Source: Bacteroidota bacterium
GTDB lineage: Bacteria > Bacteroidota > Bacteroidia > Chitinophagales > Chitinophagaceae
Reading direction: 5' to 3'
Assembly: GCA_023396345.1 (NCBI GenBank)
Contig: JAEWWO010000137.1
Coordinates: forward strand, 1 to 5,511
Length of the DNA: 5,511 nt
Made by a program: the position numbers and the translations under genes. Numbering within the stretch: the first letter of the stretch is position 1; the number at the start of each line of letters is the position of its first letter. Under the pieces are notes generated by a model. It saw nothing but the letters and a program-made list of their open reading frames with translations. It was not told the origin of the DNA and ran no database searches. This document shows, one piece after another, positions 1-5,511 of this stretch.

Positions 1-207
1 GCCATGGCGCAGGGTGGAATGGGCGATGTGCTTACTGGAATAATTGTATCGTTTCTTTCACAGGGACACACACCTATAGAATCTGCAATTATGGGTTGTT
101 ATCTTCATGGAAAATCGGGAGATACAATTGCCGTGAATAAGATTGTCGCAACAGCATCGGAAGTAGCAAGGCAGATAGCTATAGAGATGAAAAGTATATC
201 CTTCTGA
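1..207 (+). CDS. nnrD: ADP/ATP-dependent NAD(P)H-hydrate dehydratase, C-terminal fragment (5' end outside window)
   Basis: This is the last 68 codons of a gene whose beginning lies before the window; the frame is open from base 1 and stops with TGA at 205-207. The fragment holds the motif GGMGDVLTGII (fragment residues 5-15), which closely matches the nucleotide-binding/catalytic loop of the YjeF C-terminal domain (E. coli NnrD has a near-identical GGMGDVL); the Asp at fragment residue 9 is the presumed catalytic base. A second family motif, YLHGKSGD (residues 33-40), follows. The family repairs NADHX and NADPHX, damaged hydrated forms of the cofactors, by ATP- or ADP-driven dehydration in the cytoplasm. 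In many bacteria the domain is fused behind an NnrE epimerase domain. That part is not visible here, so whether this is a single or bifunctional protein cannot be told. It converges on pyk and shares a terminator with it. Confidence 0.88.
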   Translation, partial: AMAQGGMGDVLTGIIVSFLSQGHTPIESAIMGCYLHGKSGDTIAVNKIVATASEVARQIAIEMKSISF

Positions 208-248
208 TACTAAAAATGCTTCGCAAATGAGCGAAGCATTTTTAGTAT
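207..248. terminator. Bidirectional intrinsic terminator between nnrD and pyk
   Basis: Bases 207-224 and 231-248 are perfect reverse complements, giving an uninterrupted 18-bp stem around a 6-base loop (AAATGA). The core is GCTTCGC/GCGAAGC, flanked by A5 on the left and T5 on the right, so RNA from either strand ends its G+C-rich stem in a U-run. It lies between two convergent genes, and its left arm begins at the last base of the nnrD stop codon, 18 bases beyond the pyk stop on the other side. This is the classic arrangement for one terminator serving both genes. Confidence 0.92.
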
Positions 249-266
249 ATTTTAGCTGCTGTAAAT

Positions 267-1745
267 TTATTCAACTACAGAAACCTTTACCATATTTGTT
301 GGTAAATGCTTTGAAACGGGCGTAGAACCTGTGTTTACAACGATATCGCCTTTCTTGATAAGTTTACCTTTTTTAAGAATAGCCATCTGATCTTCGAGAA
401 TTTCATCCAGCCCTTCTTCTTCATCGTAGAAGAAAGCTCTTATGCCCCAGCCAAGTCCTAACTGTGTTACGAGTGATGGTGTTTTTGTAAATACATATAA
501 GGGTTGTCTCGGACGAAAACTGCTGAGACAAAAACCAGTGTAACCACTTTGAGTCATACCAATAATAGCAGCGGCATTTATGTCTGTAGCCATTTTGCAG
601 GTGCTGTAGCAAAGGGCATCACTGATTACAGAAGGTTCGTTAGATTCTTCTCTGTCGTAAATATATTCTGTGTTTTCAATTTCCAGAATTATTTTACGCA
701 TGGTTTGCACTACCAGTGCAGGGTGTTTACCCATCGCTGTTTCGCCGCTAAGCATTACTGCATCAGCGCCTTCCAATACTGCATTGGCAACATCGGTGAT
801 TTCACTTCTGTTCGGACGCGTACGGTCTATCATACTTTCCATCATCTGTGTTGCTACAATTACGGGTCTTGATGCTACCAGACATTTTCTGATAATTGTT
901 CTCTGGGCGTTTGGTACTTTCTCTACCGGTAATTCTACGCCAAGGTCTCCGCGTGCAACCATTATGGCATCGGACTCAGCAATGATTTCATCCAGATAAT
1001 TTAAAGCAGAGGGCATTTCTATTTTTGCCATTACTTTTATTTTGGATTTTTTTGCCCGGACTTTTTGTTTCAGGTCGATGATATCCTGTGCTTTTCTTAC
1101 AAATGAAAGAGCTACCCAGTCAAGTTGTTGTTCAATAATAAATTCCAGATCCGCTAAATCTTTCTTTGTCATAGCCGGTAATGAAATATCAGTATCGGGA
1201 AGATTCACCCCTTTTTTAGGAAGTAACGTTCCTCCGAAATTAACCGTTACTGTTACCTCGCCAGTTTTGTTGTCAATTTTTTTAACCTGTACTTCTATCT
1301 TACCATCATCAATCAATATTTTTTCACCCACTTTTACATCGTTGTGTAAGTCGGGGTAGGATACATAAATTTTTTCTTTTGTTCCGATTACTTTTTCTCT
1401 GGAAGTAAATACCAGTTCATCGCCCGGTACAATGTTGATATGTCCGTTTTCTAAATCACCCAATCTTAATTTTGGCCCCTGTAAATCTGCCAGAATTGAG
1501 ATGTAGTAAGGCTTCTGACGATTTATTTTTCTGATATGGTTGATGATTTTTAATTTGTCTTCATGATTGCCATGAGAAAAATTCAGGCGAAAAACGTTTA
1601 CACCTGATTTTACCAATTCAAGCAATTGTTCATATTTATCACACGCAGGACCTACAGTAGCAACAATTTTGGTGCGATGGATATCGTGCGTGATATCAAA
1701 ATTTTCTGCATCCTTTGTATAAAATTTTTCAAGTATTTCCATCAT
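267..1745 (-). CDS. pyk: Pyruvate kinase
   Basis: The 492-residue protein catalyses the last step of glycolysis in the cytoplasm: phosphoenolpyruvate + ADP to pyruvate + ATP. The length is normal and the domain order complete. Visible motifs: TKIVATVGPA (25-34); RLNFSHG (53-59) with Arg53, Asn55 and Ser57 of the active site; ADLQGPKLRLG (86-96); a B domain at about 97-190; MAKIEMPSAL (239-248) with catalytic Lys241 and metal ligand Glu243; MVARGDLGVELP (262-273) with metal ligand Asp267; VATQMMESM (297-305) with Thr299; MLSGETAMGKHP (331-342); and a C-terminal domain with TQSGYT (398-403), which aligns with the effector phosphate loop of fructose-bisphosphate-regulated enzymes. Residues 88, 89, 92 and 95 (Leu, Gln, Lys, Leu) are the set linked to K+-independent enzymes. 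Two adjacent ATGs (1745 and 1742) could start it; no Shine-Dalgarno sequence is visible. It follows pfkA on the same strand but has its own promoter-like element and leader. Confidence 0.97.
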   Translation of the reverse strand: MMEILEKFYTKDAENFDITHDIHRTKIVATVGPACDKYEQLLELVKSGVNVFRLNFSHGNHEDKLKIINHIRKINRQKPYYISILADLQGPKLRLGDLENGHINIVPGDELVFTSREKVIGTKEKIYVSYPDLHNDVKVGEKILIDDGKIEVQVKKIDNKTGEVTVTVNFGGTLLPKKGVNLPDTDISLPAMTKKDLADLEFIIEQQLDWVALSFVRKAQDIIDLKQKVRAKKSKIKVMAKIEMPSALNYLDEIIAESDAIMVARGDLGVELPVEKVPNAQRTIIRKCLVASRPVIVATQMMESMIDRTRPNRSEITDVANAVLEGADAVMLSGETAMGKHPALVVQTMRKIILEIENTEYIYDREESNEPSVISDALCYSTCKMATDINAAAIIGMTQSGYTGFCLSSFRPRQPLYVFTKTPSLVTQLGLGWGIRAFFYDEEEGLDEILEDQMAILKKGKLIKKGDIVVNTGSTPVSKHLPTNMVKVSVVE

Positions 1746-1765
1746 AATTATTTTTGATTATCATA

Positions 1766-1810
1766 TTTTACAGGCAGATATTTTTTAAAAAATATTATTC
1801 TCCTGTAAAA
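1766..1810 (-). promoter_or_regulatory. Nested inverted repeat in the pyk leader
   Basis: The outer arms TTTTACAGG (1766-1774) and CCTGTAAAA (1802-1810) are perfect 9-bp reverse complements. Between them lies a perfect 18-bp palindrome at 1778-1795 (ATATTTTTT/AAAAAATAT). The unpaired bases between inner and outer arms number 3 on one side and 6 on the other. In pyk mRNA this would fold as a long stem with one internal loop, ending 20 bases before the start codon. It is not followed by a U-run in the pyk direction, so it is not a simple terminator. It could be a leader structure affecting translation or mRNA stability, or a DNA operator for a dimeric regulator. The symmetry is directly visible; the function is unknown. 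Confidence 0.5.
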
Positions 1811-1841
1811 AAACATTTTGTTGTATATAGTTTAATTGTTA

Positions 1842-1849
1842 CAAAATTA
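1842..1849 (-). promoter_or_regulatory. Candidate pyk promoter, -7 element
   Basis: On the minus strand this octamer reads TAATTTTG, an exact match to the Bacteroidota -7 consensus TAnnTTTG, and it is the only exact match in the gap between pfkA and pyk. No TTG is found at the usual distance for a -33 element; the sequence there reads CCCAAGG. A start of transcription near 1837 would give a leader of about 90 bases that contains the inverted repeat at 1766-1810. A match to five fixed bases in A+T-rich DNA can arise by chance, so this is a moderate call. Confidence 0.42.
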
Positions 1850-1899
1850 GGATAAATTAAATCTATATACCTTGGGTTTAAAAAAGAAATTATAATAAT

Positions 1900-1927
1900 A
1901 AAAAGCAAGAAAATTTTCTTGCTTTTT
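1900..1927 (-). terminator. Intrinsic terminator of pfkA
   Basis: A perfect 28-bp palindrome, AAAAAGCAAGAAAA followed by TTTTCTTGCTTTTT, begins 8 bases beyond the pfkA stop codon. Read on the minus strand, the GCAAGAAAA/TTTTCTTGC hairpin is followed by T5 and then the T-rich run TTTTTATTATTATAATTT, the expected form of a Rho-independent terminator. It separates pfkA from the pyk promoter region and argues against a simple pfkA-pyk operon, although the stem has few G:C pairs and some read-through is plausible. Confidence 0.82.
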
Positions 1928-1935
1928 TATAATGA

Positions 1936-2925
1936 TTAGTAAGAGAGAATCCTCGCCATTTTAACGAGGTTCTTATCTACTCCCTGATTTTTGTTAGATA
2001 TTGCTTCTTTAAGCGGTACGTAAACAATCTTGTCATTTTGTATACCTATCATTATTTTTGATTGTCCGTCAAGAAGAGCTTCCACAGCGTTGTAGCCCAT
2101 TCTGCTTGCGAGCATTCTGTCTGTACAGGTAGGAGAGCCGCCTCTTTGTACGTGTCCGAGAATAGTAACTCTTGTATCTAAATTTGGTAAAGATTCTTTA
2201 ATAACTTCTGCTACTTTTACAGCACCGCCAAATTCATCTCCTTCGGCTACTACAATGAGGTTTACCAGTTTTTTTCTTCTGGCTCTTGATTTCAATCCTT
2301 TAATTACATCTTCGATTTCGGTATTGGTTTCAGGTATTAAAATAGTTTCAGCACCTGTGGATATGCCGGAGTTTAAAGCTATGTAACCTGCATTTCTTCC
2401 CATTACTTCCACAATAAAAAGTCTGTCGTGTGCATCAGCTGTATCTCTGATTTTATCAATACATTCAACAGCAGTGTTCACAGCCGTATCAAAGCCTATG
2501 GTAAAATCAGTGCCGTAGCAATCTTTATCAATCGTACCCGGCAATCCAATTACTTTGATATCGTGTTCTTCGGCAAGTTTTAAACCGCCTGTGAAACTTC
2601 CGTCACCACCGATTACCACTAAGCTGTCAATACCTTTTTTATGTAAATTTTTATATGCTTTTTTTCTTCCTTCGGGAGTTTTAAATTCTTCGCTTCGTGC
2701 AGATTTAAGAACCGTGCCGCCTCTTTGAATAATATTGGCAACTGACTTTGAATCCATTAAGAATATATCGTCTTCTATCAATCCGCTATAGCCTCTTCTT
2801 ATACCGTATACTTCAATTTTATGATAAATAGCCGTTCTTACAACTGCCCTTAAAGTAGCATTCATACCCGGTGCATCGCCTCCTGAAGTTAGTACTGCAA
2901 TTTTTGAAATTTTCTTTTTAGCCAT
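1936..2925 (-). CDS. pfkA: ATP-dependent 6-phosphofructokinase
   Basis: This 329-residue cytoplasmic enzyme phosphorylates fructose 6-phosphate to fructose 1,6-bisphosphate with ATP, the committing step of glycolysis. Its length fits the bacterial PfkA family (about 320). Motifs in order: LTSGGDAPGMNA (12-23, nucleotide site); LKSARSEEF (73-81) with Arg77; VIGGDGS (104-110); LPGTIDKD (128-135) with catalytic Asp133 and metal-site Asp135; VEVMGRNAG (172-180); AEGD (227-230); LGHVQRGGSP (256-265) with His258 and Arg261. Gly109 and Gly130 stand where pyrophosphate-using relatives have Asp and Lys, so ATP is the predicted donor. Arg160 and basic residues at 214-219 (RARRKK) resemble parts of the allosteric effector site of the E. 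coli enzyme. The chosen start is ATG at 2925, because the protein then begins MAKKKISKIAVLTSGGD as usual for the family. A TTG at 2958 would add 11 residues but lies inside the -7 promoter element. No Shine-Dalgarno sequence is visible. Confidence 0.96.
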   Translation of the reverse strand: MAKKKISKIAVLTSGGDAPGMNATLRAVVRTAIYHKIEVYGIRRGYSGLIEDDIFLMDSKSVANIIQRGGTVLKSARSEEFKTPEGRKKAYKNLHKKGIDSLVVIGGDGSFTGGLKLAEEHDIKVIGLPGTIDKDCYGTDFTIGFDTAVNTAVECIDKIRDTADAHDRLFIVEVMGRNAGYIALNSGISTGAETILIPETNTEIEDVIKGLKSRARRKKLVNLIVVAEGDEFGGAVKVAEVIKESLPNLDTRVTILGHVQRGGSPTCTDRMLASRMGYNAVEALLDGQSKIMIGIQNDKIVYVPLKEAISNKNQGVDKNLVKMARILSY

Positions 2926-2955
2926 ATACTGATTTTCTGTTTTATTAAGATGTTG

Positions 2956-2993
2956 CAAATGTACAACTTATCCTCGCTAAAAACTAACAAAAA
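2956..2993 (-). promoter_or_regulatory. Candidate pfkA promoter (-33 and -7 elements)
   Basis: On the minus strand TACATTTG (2956-2963) matches the TAnnTTTG -7 element exactly. A TTTTTG (2988-2993) lies upstream with 24 bases between, somewhat longer than the roughly 19-21 usual in this phylum, so the -33 assignment is less sure than the -7. Transcription would start near 2951, giving a leader of about 26 bases to the ATG at 2925. This position rules out the upstream TTG at 2958 as a start on this transcript. Confidence 0.52.
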
Positions 2994-3038
2994 CGAGAAT
3001 ATGAGGAATTGTTAATTAAAAAATAATCTGATTGTAAA

Positions 3039-5066
3039 TTATATGTCCAGCTCTCCTTTTTTGTAAATTCTTTTAAGCGGAATGGAGCGCGAAGAAGAAA
3101 CTAATAACGGGAATTTTTCTACCTGTACATATCTGGAATCCAGGCCAAATCCGCGCGCTTCGCTCACGCTGAGTTTTTTCATCCAGAAATAAGCCTTCAT
3201 AATCATCTTCTCAATTAATGGTAATTCGTTGTCGTTTGACAGGAATTTTTCCATCACAATAAACAACCAGTCTCCGGCAATATTATTTCTTTCAAGACTT
3301 TCGTAACGGCTGGTAACATTTACTTCTTTGTTGGCCATCAGTTCTTCAACCACTTTGCGCATCATTGCCTGAATTTTTTGCTCTACTCTAAAGCCCAGTC
3401 TGAACTCTACACGAATAATATCGTTGGGAATGATATGCTCCACCTGATATTCGCAGGTGTATGGATCATCCAGCGTATCTACGTGCACAAACCAGTAAAT
3501 ATCTGCTCTTTTTGGTTTTTTGTTAAGAATAGAATAAACAACCTTATGTTCAATTTCTTTAGGGTTATCGGCACTTGTCATATATAGAAGGTGTGTTGCC
3601 GTACGCGGAACAGTCTTATCATTACTCAATTCCTGTATAAGTGGAATGTAATGATCGAGCCGTACAAACTCCACATAGCGGTTTTTGATTTTTCTGCTGC
3701 GGAACCATACATACATGGCAGTAAAAATAATACCTCCGAGAATTAAAGTTACGTAGCCACCGTGTGAGAATTTTTCCAGATTGGCAATCAGGAAAGATAG
3801 CTCAATAGCCAGATAAACCACCATGAATGCTATAATGAATATCGGTTTTGCACGTTTTTTTACAAGATAAAAAACAAACAATATGGTGGTAGACAACATA
3901 CATAGTGTAATTGCCAGTCCATATGCTGCTTCCATACGGGAAGACTTTTGGAAATACAATACCACAAAAATACAGCCTGCCCACAGCATAAGGTTTACAC
4001 CGGATATGAATACCTGTCCACGTTCTTCCGACGGATAGTTTATTTTCATTTTAGGCCAAAGATTCAGTCTGATGGCTTCTGCAATCAATGTAAAAGACCC
4101 GGATATCATCGCTTGCGATGCAATAATGGCAGCAAGTGTAGCAATAATAATACCTATAACCGTAAACCATTCAGGCATAATTGCGTAAAAGGGATTTTCT
4201 AAAATAGTTGCGGTAGGATGAGTTGCGGCAAAGCCTGTATCAGCCAGTAGTTCTGAATTGGCAAATACGCGTCCTTGCTGTGTAAGCAGGTAAGCCGCTT
4301 GTCCCATGTAATTAAGAATGAGAGCTATCTTTACAAATATCCAGCTTACACGAATATTTTTCTTACCCACATGTCCCAGATCTGAATACAATGCTTCGGC
4401 TCCCGTTGTACAAAGGAAAATAGCACCTAACAGCCAGAACCCTGATGGATACTGGGTTAGCAGCTGAATGGCATAATATGGATTTATCGCTTTTAAAACA
4501 GAGTAGTCATAATGGATATTCATTACTCCCAAAATAGCAAGCATGCTGAACCATACAATCATTACCGGCCCAAACGCCCTGCCTATGCTGGCTGTACCGA
4601 ATTGTTGTACAAAAAATATTAAACTTATAATGGTCAGAACAATGGCTACTACACTTGACTGTGGCATATTCTCCAGACCTGATATCTGTCTGACACCTTC
4701 AATAGCAGAGGTAACAGTAATAGGTGGTGTAATGATGCCGTCAGAAAGTAAAAAAGCGCCTCCAATCATGGCGGGATAGACCAGCCATTTCTTTTGTCGT
4801 CGAACCAAAGTGAGTAAAGAAAATGTGCCGCCTTCTCCCTTGTTATCTGCATTTAATATCATCAACACATATTTCACGGTAGTTTGTAAAGTCAGTGTCC
4901 AGATAACACAGGAGAGTCCTCCAAGTATGAGTATTTCATCTATAACTTTACCATTGATAATAGCGCTGAAAACATAGAGGGGAGAGGTTCCTATGTCTCC
5001 GTAGATAATACCCAGGGCAACTACCAGTCCGGCCAGGCTTAGGGTGTTTAGGTTTTTCTTGTTCAC
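3039..5066 (-). CDS. kup: Kup-family low-affinity K+ uptake permease
   Basis: The 675-residue inner-membrane protein is a KUP/HAK/KT-type potassium transporter, thought to carry K+ inward together with H+. Signature motifs: GIIYGDIGTSPLY (19-31), NKGEGGTFSLL (75-85), SDGIITPPITVTSAIEG (108-124), and GAEALYSDLGHVG (222-234) followed by SW (241-242). Asp24, Glu123 and Glu224 probably correspond to acidic residues held important in E. coli Kup; this rests on motif alignment by eye. About 12 hydrophobic segments fill residues 11-455, clearest at 11-33, 47-70, 138-154, 165-184, 240-262, 298-318, 353-371, 383-402, 407-428 and 436-454. The hydrophilic tail (about 456-675) is the cytoplasmic domain. 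It is somewhat longer than E. coli Kup (622). The start is GTG, directly preceded by an in-frame TAA, and the next ATG (residue 69) would remove the first signature, so GTG is nearly forced. No terminator is visible before pfkA, 113 bases on, so read-through into pfkA is possible. It is divergent from eno. Confidence 0.96.
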   Translation of the reverse strand: MNKKNLNTLSLAGLVVALGIIYGDIGTSPLYVFSAIINGKVIDEILILGGLSCVIWTLTLQTTVKYVLMILNADNKGEGGTFSLLTLVRRQKKWLVYPAMIGGAFLLSDGIITPPITVTSAIEGVRQISGLENMPQSSVVAIVLTIISLIFFVQQFGTASIGRAFGPVMIVWFSMLAILGVMNIHYDYSVLKAINPYYAIQLLTQYPSGFWLLGAIFLCTTGAEALYSDLGHVGKKNIRVSWIFVKIALILNYMGQAAYLLTQQGRVFANSELLADTGFAATHPTATILENPFYAIMPEWFTVIGIIIATLAAIIASQAMISGSFTLIAEAIRLNLWPKMKINYPSEERGQVFISGVNLMLWAGCIFVVLYFQKSSRMEAAYGLAITLCMLSTTILFVFYLVKKRAKPIFIIAFMVVYLAIELSFLIANLEKFSHGGYVTLILGGIIFTAMYVWFRSRKIKNRYVEFVRLDHYIPLIQELSNDKTVPRTATHLLYMTSADNPKEIEHKVVYSILNKKPKRADIYWFVHVDTLDDPYTCEYQVEHIIPNDIIRVEFRLGFRVEQKIQAMMRKVVEELMANKEVNVTSRYESLERNNIAGDWLFIVMEKFLSNDNELPLIEKMIMKAYFWMKKLSVSEARGFGLDSRYVQVEKFPLLVSSSRSIPLKRIYKKGELDI

Positions 5067-5248
5067 TTATAAAAGCTTTTCGAAAGAAGAAAATTTATGC
5101 AATATTAGAACTAATTTAAAAACTTTATTAAAAAACGGAAAAGTTATTTATAAACATTTGTTCATTAAAAGGAATCTTATCTTATTCGGAGTAATTATTA
5201 ATTTACTATAAATTTTGCTTTCTGTTAGTTTTTTTATGTTTATCATAT

Positions 5249-5256
5249 CAAAATTA
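5249..5256 (-). promoter_or_regulatory. Candidate kup promoter, -7 element
   Basis: On the minus strand this reads TAATTTTG, an exact TAnnTTTG match and the same octamer as the one before pyk. It is the only exact match on this strand in the 245-base gap between kup and eno. No TTG lies at the expected -33 distance. If used, the transcript would begin near 5244 and carry a leader of about 178 bases, long for this window. That leader is A+T-rich and I recognise no riboswitch in it. The weaker TAATATTG at 5100-5107, with one mismatch, is an alternative closer to the gene. Confidence 0.35.
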
Positions 5257-5260
5257 GCTG

Positions 5261-5268
5261 TAACTTTG
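5261..5268 (+). promoter_or_regulatory. Candidate eno promoter, -7 element
   Basis: TAACTTTG matches the Bacteroidota -7 consensus TAnnTTTG exactly and lies 43 bases before the eno ATG. A start near 5273 gives a leader of about 39 bases, which is A+T-rich and ends in a run suited to ribosome binding without a Shine-Dalgarno sequence. There is no exact TTG at -33; the nearest likeness is ATG at 5236-5238, with a 22-base spacer. The 8-bp palindrome TGCATGCA (5267-5274) covers the end of the element and the presumed start point. Confidence 0.55.
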
Positions 5269-5293
5269 CATGCAGAATTCTAATAATTTTTAA

Positions 5294-5511
<218 letters not shown>

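Noticed and set aside
504..1359. Open frames on the plus strand (504-872, 670-999, 1042-1359) opposite pyk
   Set aside because: They lie wholly inside the well-supported pyk gene on the other strand, show no recognisable domain, and are typical antisense shadows.
2971..3007. Inverted repeat TCCTC/GAGGA and CTCG/CGAG pairs upstream of pfkA, considered as operator or kup terminator
   Set aside because: The arms are only 4-5 bp with long loops and no U-run follows on the minus strand; not distinguishable from chance.
3378..4779. Open frames on both strands inside kup (3378-3587 +, 3802-3984 -, 3948-4202 +, 4543-4779 +)
   Set aside because: All overlap the intact kup coding sequence, whose motifs run through these stretches without a break; there is no independent support for them.
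267..5066. Functional link between Kup (K+ uptake) and pyruvate kinase through K+ activation of the enzyme
   Set aside because: The pyruvate kinase has Leu/Gln/Lys/Leu at the positions associated with K+ independence, so the cofactor argument fails on the sequence itself.
5071..5085. Overlapping small palindromes AAAAGCTTTT and TTTCGAAA just upstream of the kup start
   Set aside because: They are short, lie in a homopolymer-rich context, have no U-run or loop of sensible size, and are easily due to chance.
5067..5248. Possible riboswitch (for example a c-di-AMP type, known before some K+ transporter genes) in the long kup leader
   Set aside because: The leader is almost wholly A+T with no conserved G+C-rich core or multi-stem layout that I could recognise, and the transcript start is uncertain.

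Overview
The window looks like a chromosomal housekeeping segment from a member of the Bacteroidota. The protein sequences resemble Chitinophagaceae/Sphingobacteriia-type versions, but I infer this without a database search. The DNA is A+T-rich, above all in the gaps. The starts lack Shine-Dalgarno sequences. The intergenic regions carry octamers matching TAnnTTTG, the -7 promoter element established for this phylum.

Layout from left to right. Bases 1-207 (+) are the 3' end of an NAD(P)H-hydrate dehydratase gene (nnrD). Bases 207-248 hold a perfect 18-bp stem that can end transcription from both sides. Bases 267-1745 (-) are pyruvate kinase (pyk). Bases 1746-1935 are the pyk leader and promoter region, with a nested inverted repeat, and also the terminator of the next gene. 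Bases 1936-2925 (-) are ATP-dependent 6-phosphofructokinase (pfkA). Bases 2926-3038 hold the pfkA promoter. Bases 3039-5066 (-) are a Kup-family K+ transporter. Bases 5067-5311 form an A+T-rich divergent control region. Base 5312 onward (+) is the start of enolase (eno), cut by the window end. No gene-free stretch exceeds 300 bases.

Three enzymes of glycolysis lie together: PfkA makes fructose 1,6-bisphosphate, enolase makes phosphoenolpyruvate, and pyruvate kinase converts phosphoenolpyruvate to pyruvate and ATP. The K+ transporter sits among them. Each gene seems to have its own promoter-like element, so this looks like a cluster of separately transcribed genes and not one operon. The exception may be kup into pfkA, where I see no terminator.

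I found no mobile element, CRISPR array, tRNA, rRNA or defence-like system, and nothing that amounts to a new biological system. The points most worth a second look are: (1) the pyruvate kinase carries the Leu/Gln/Lys/Leu residues associated with K+-independent enzymes, although a K+ transporter lies nearby; (2) a nested inverted repeat lies just upstream of the pyk start; (3) two perfect -7 elements sit back to back, 4 bp apart, in the eno/kup gap; (4) the true pfkA start is probably the ATG at 2925, because a longer TTG-started reading overlaps the promoter.
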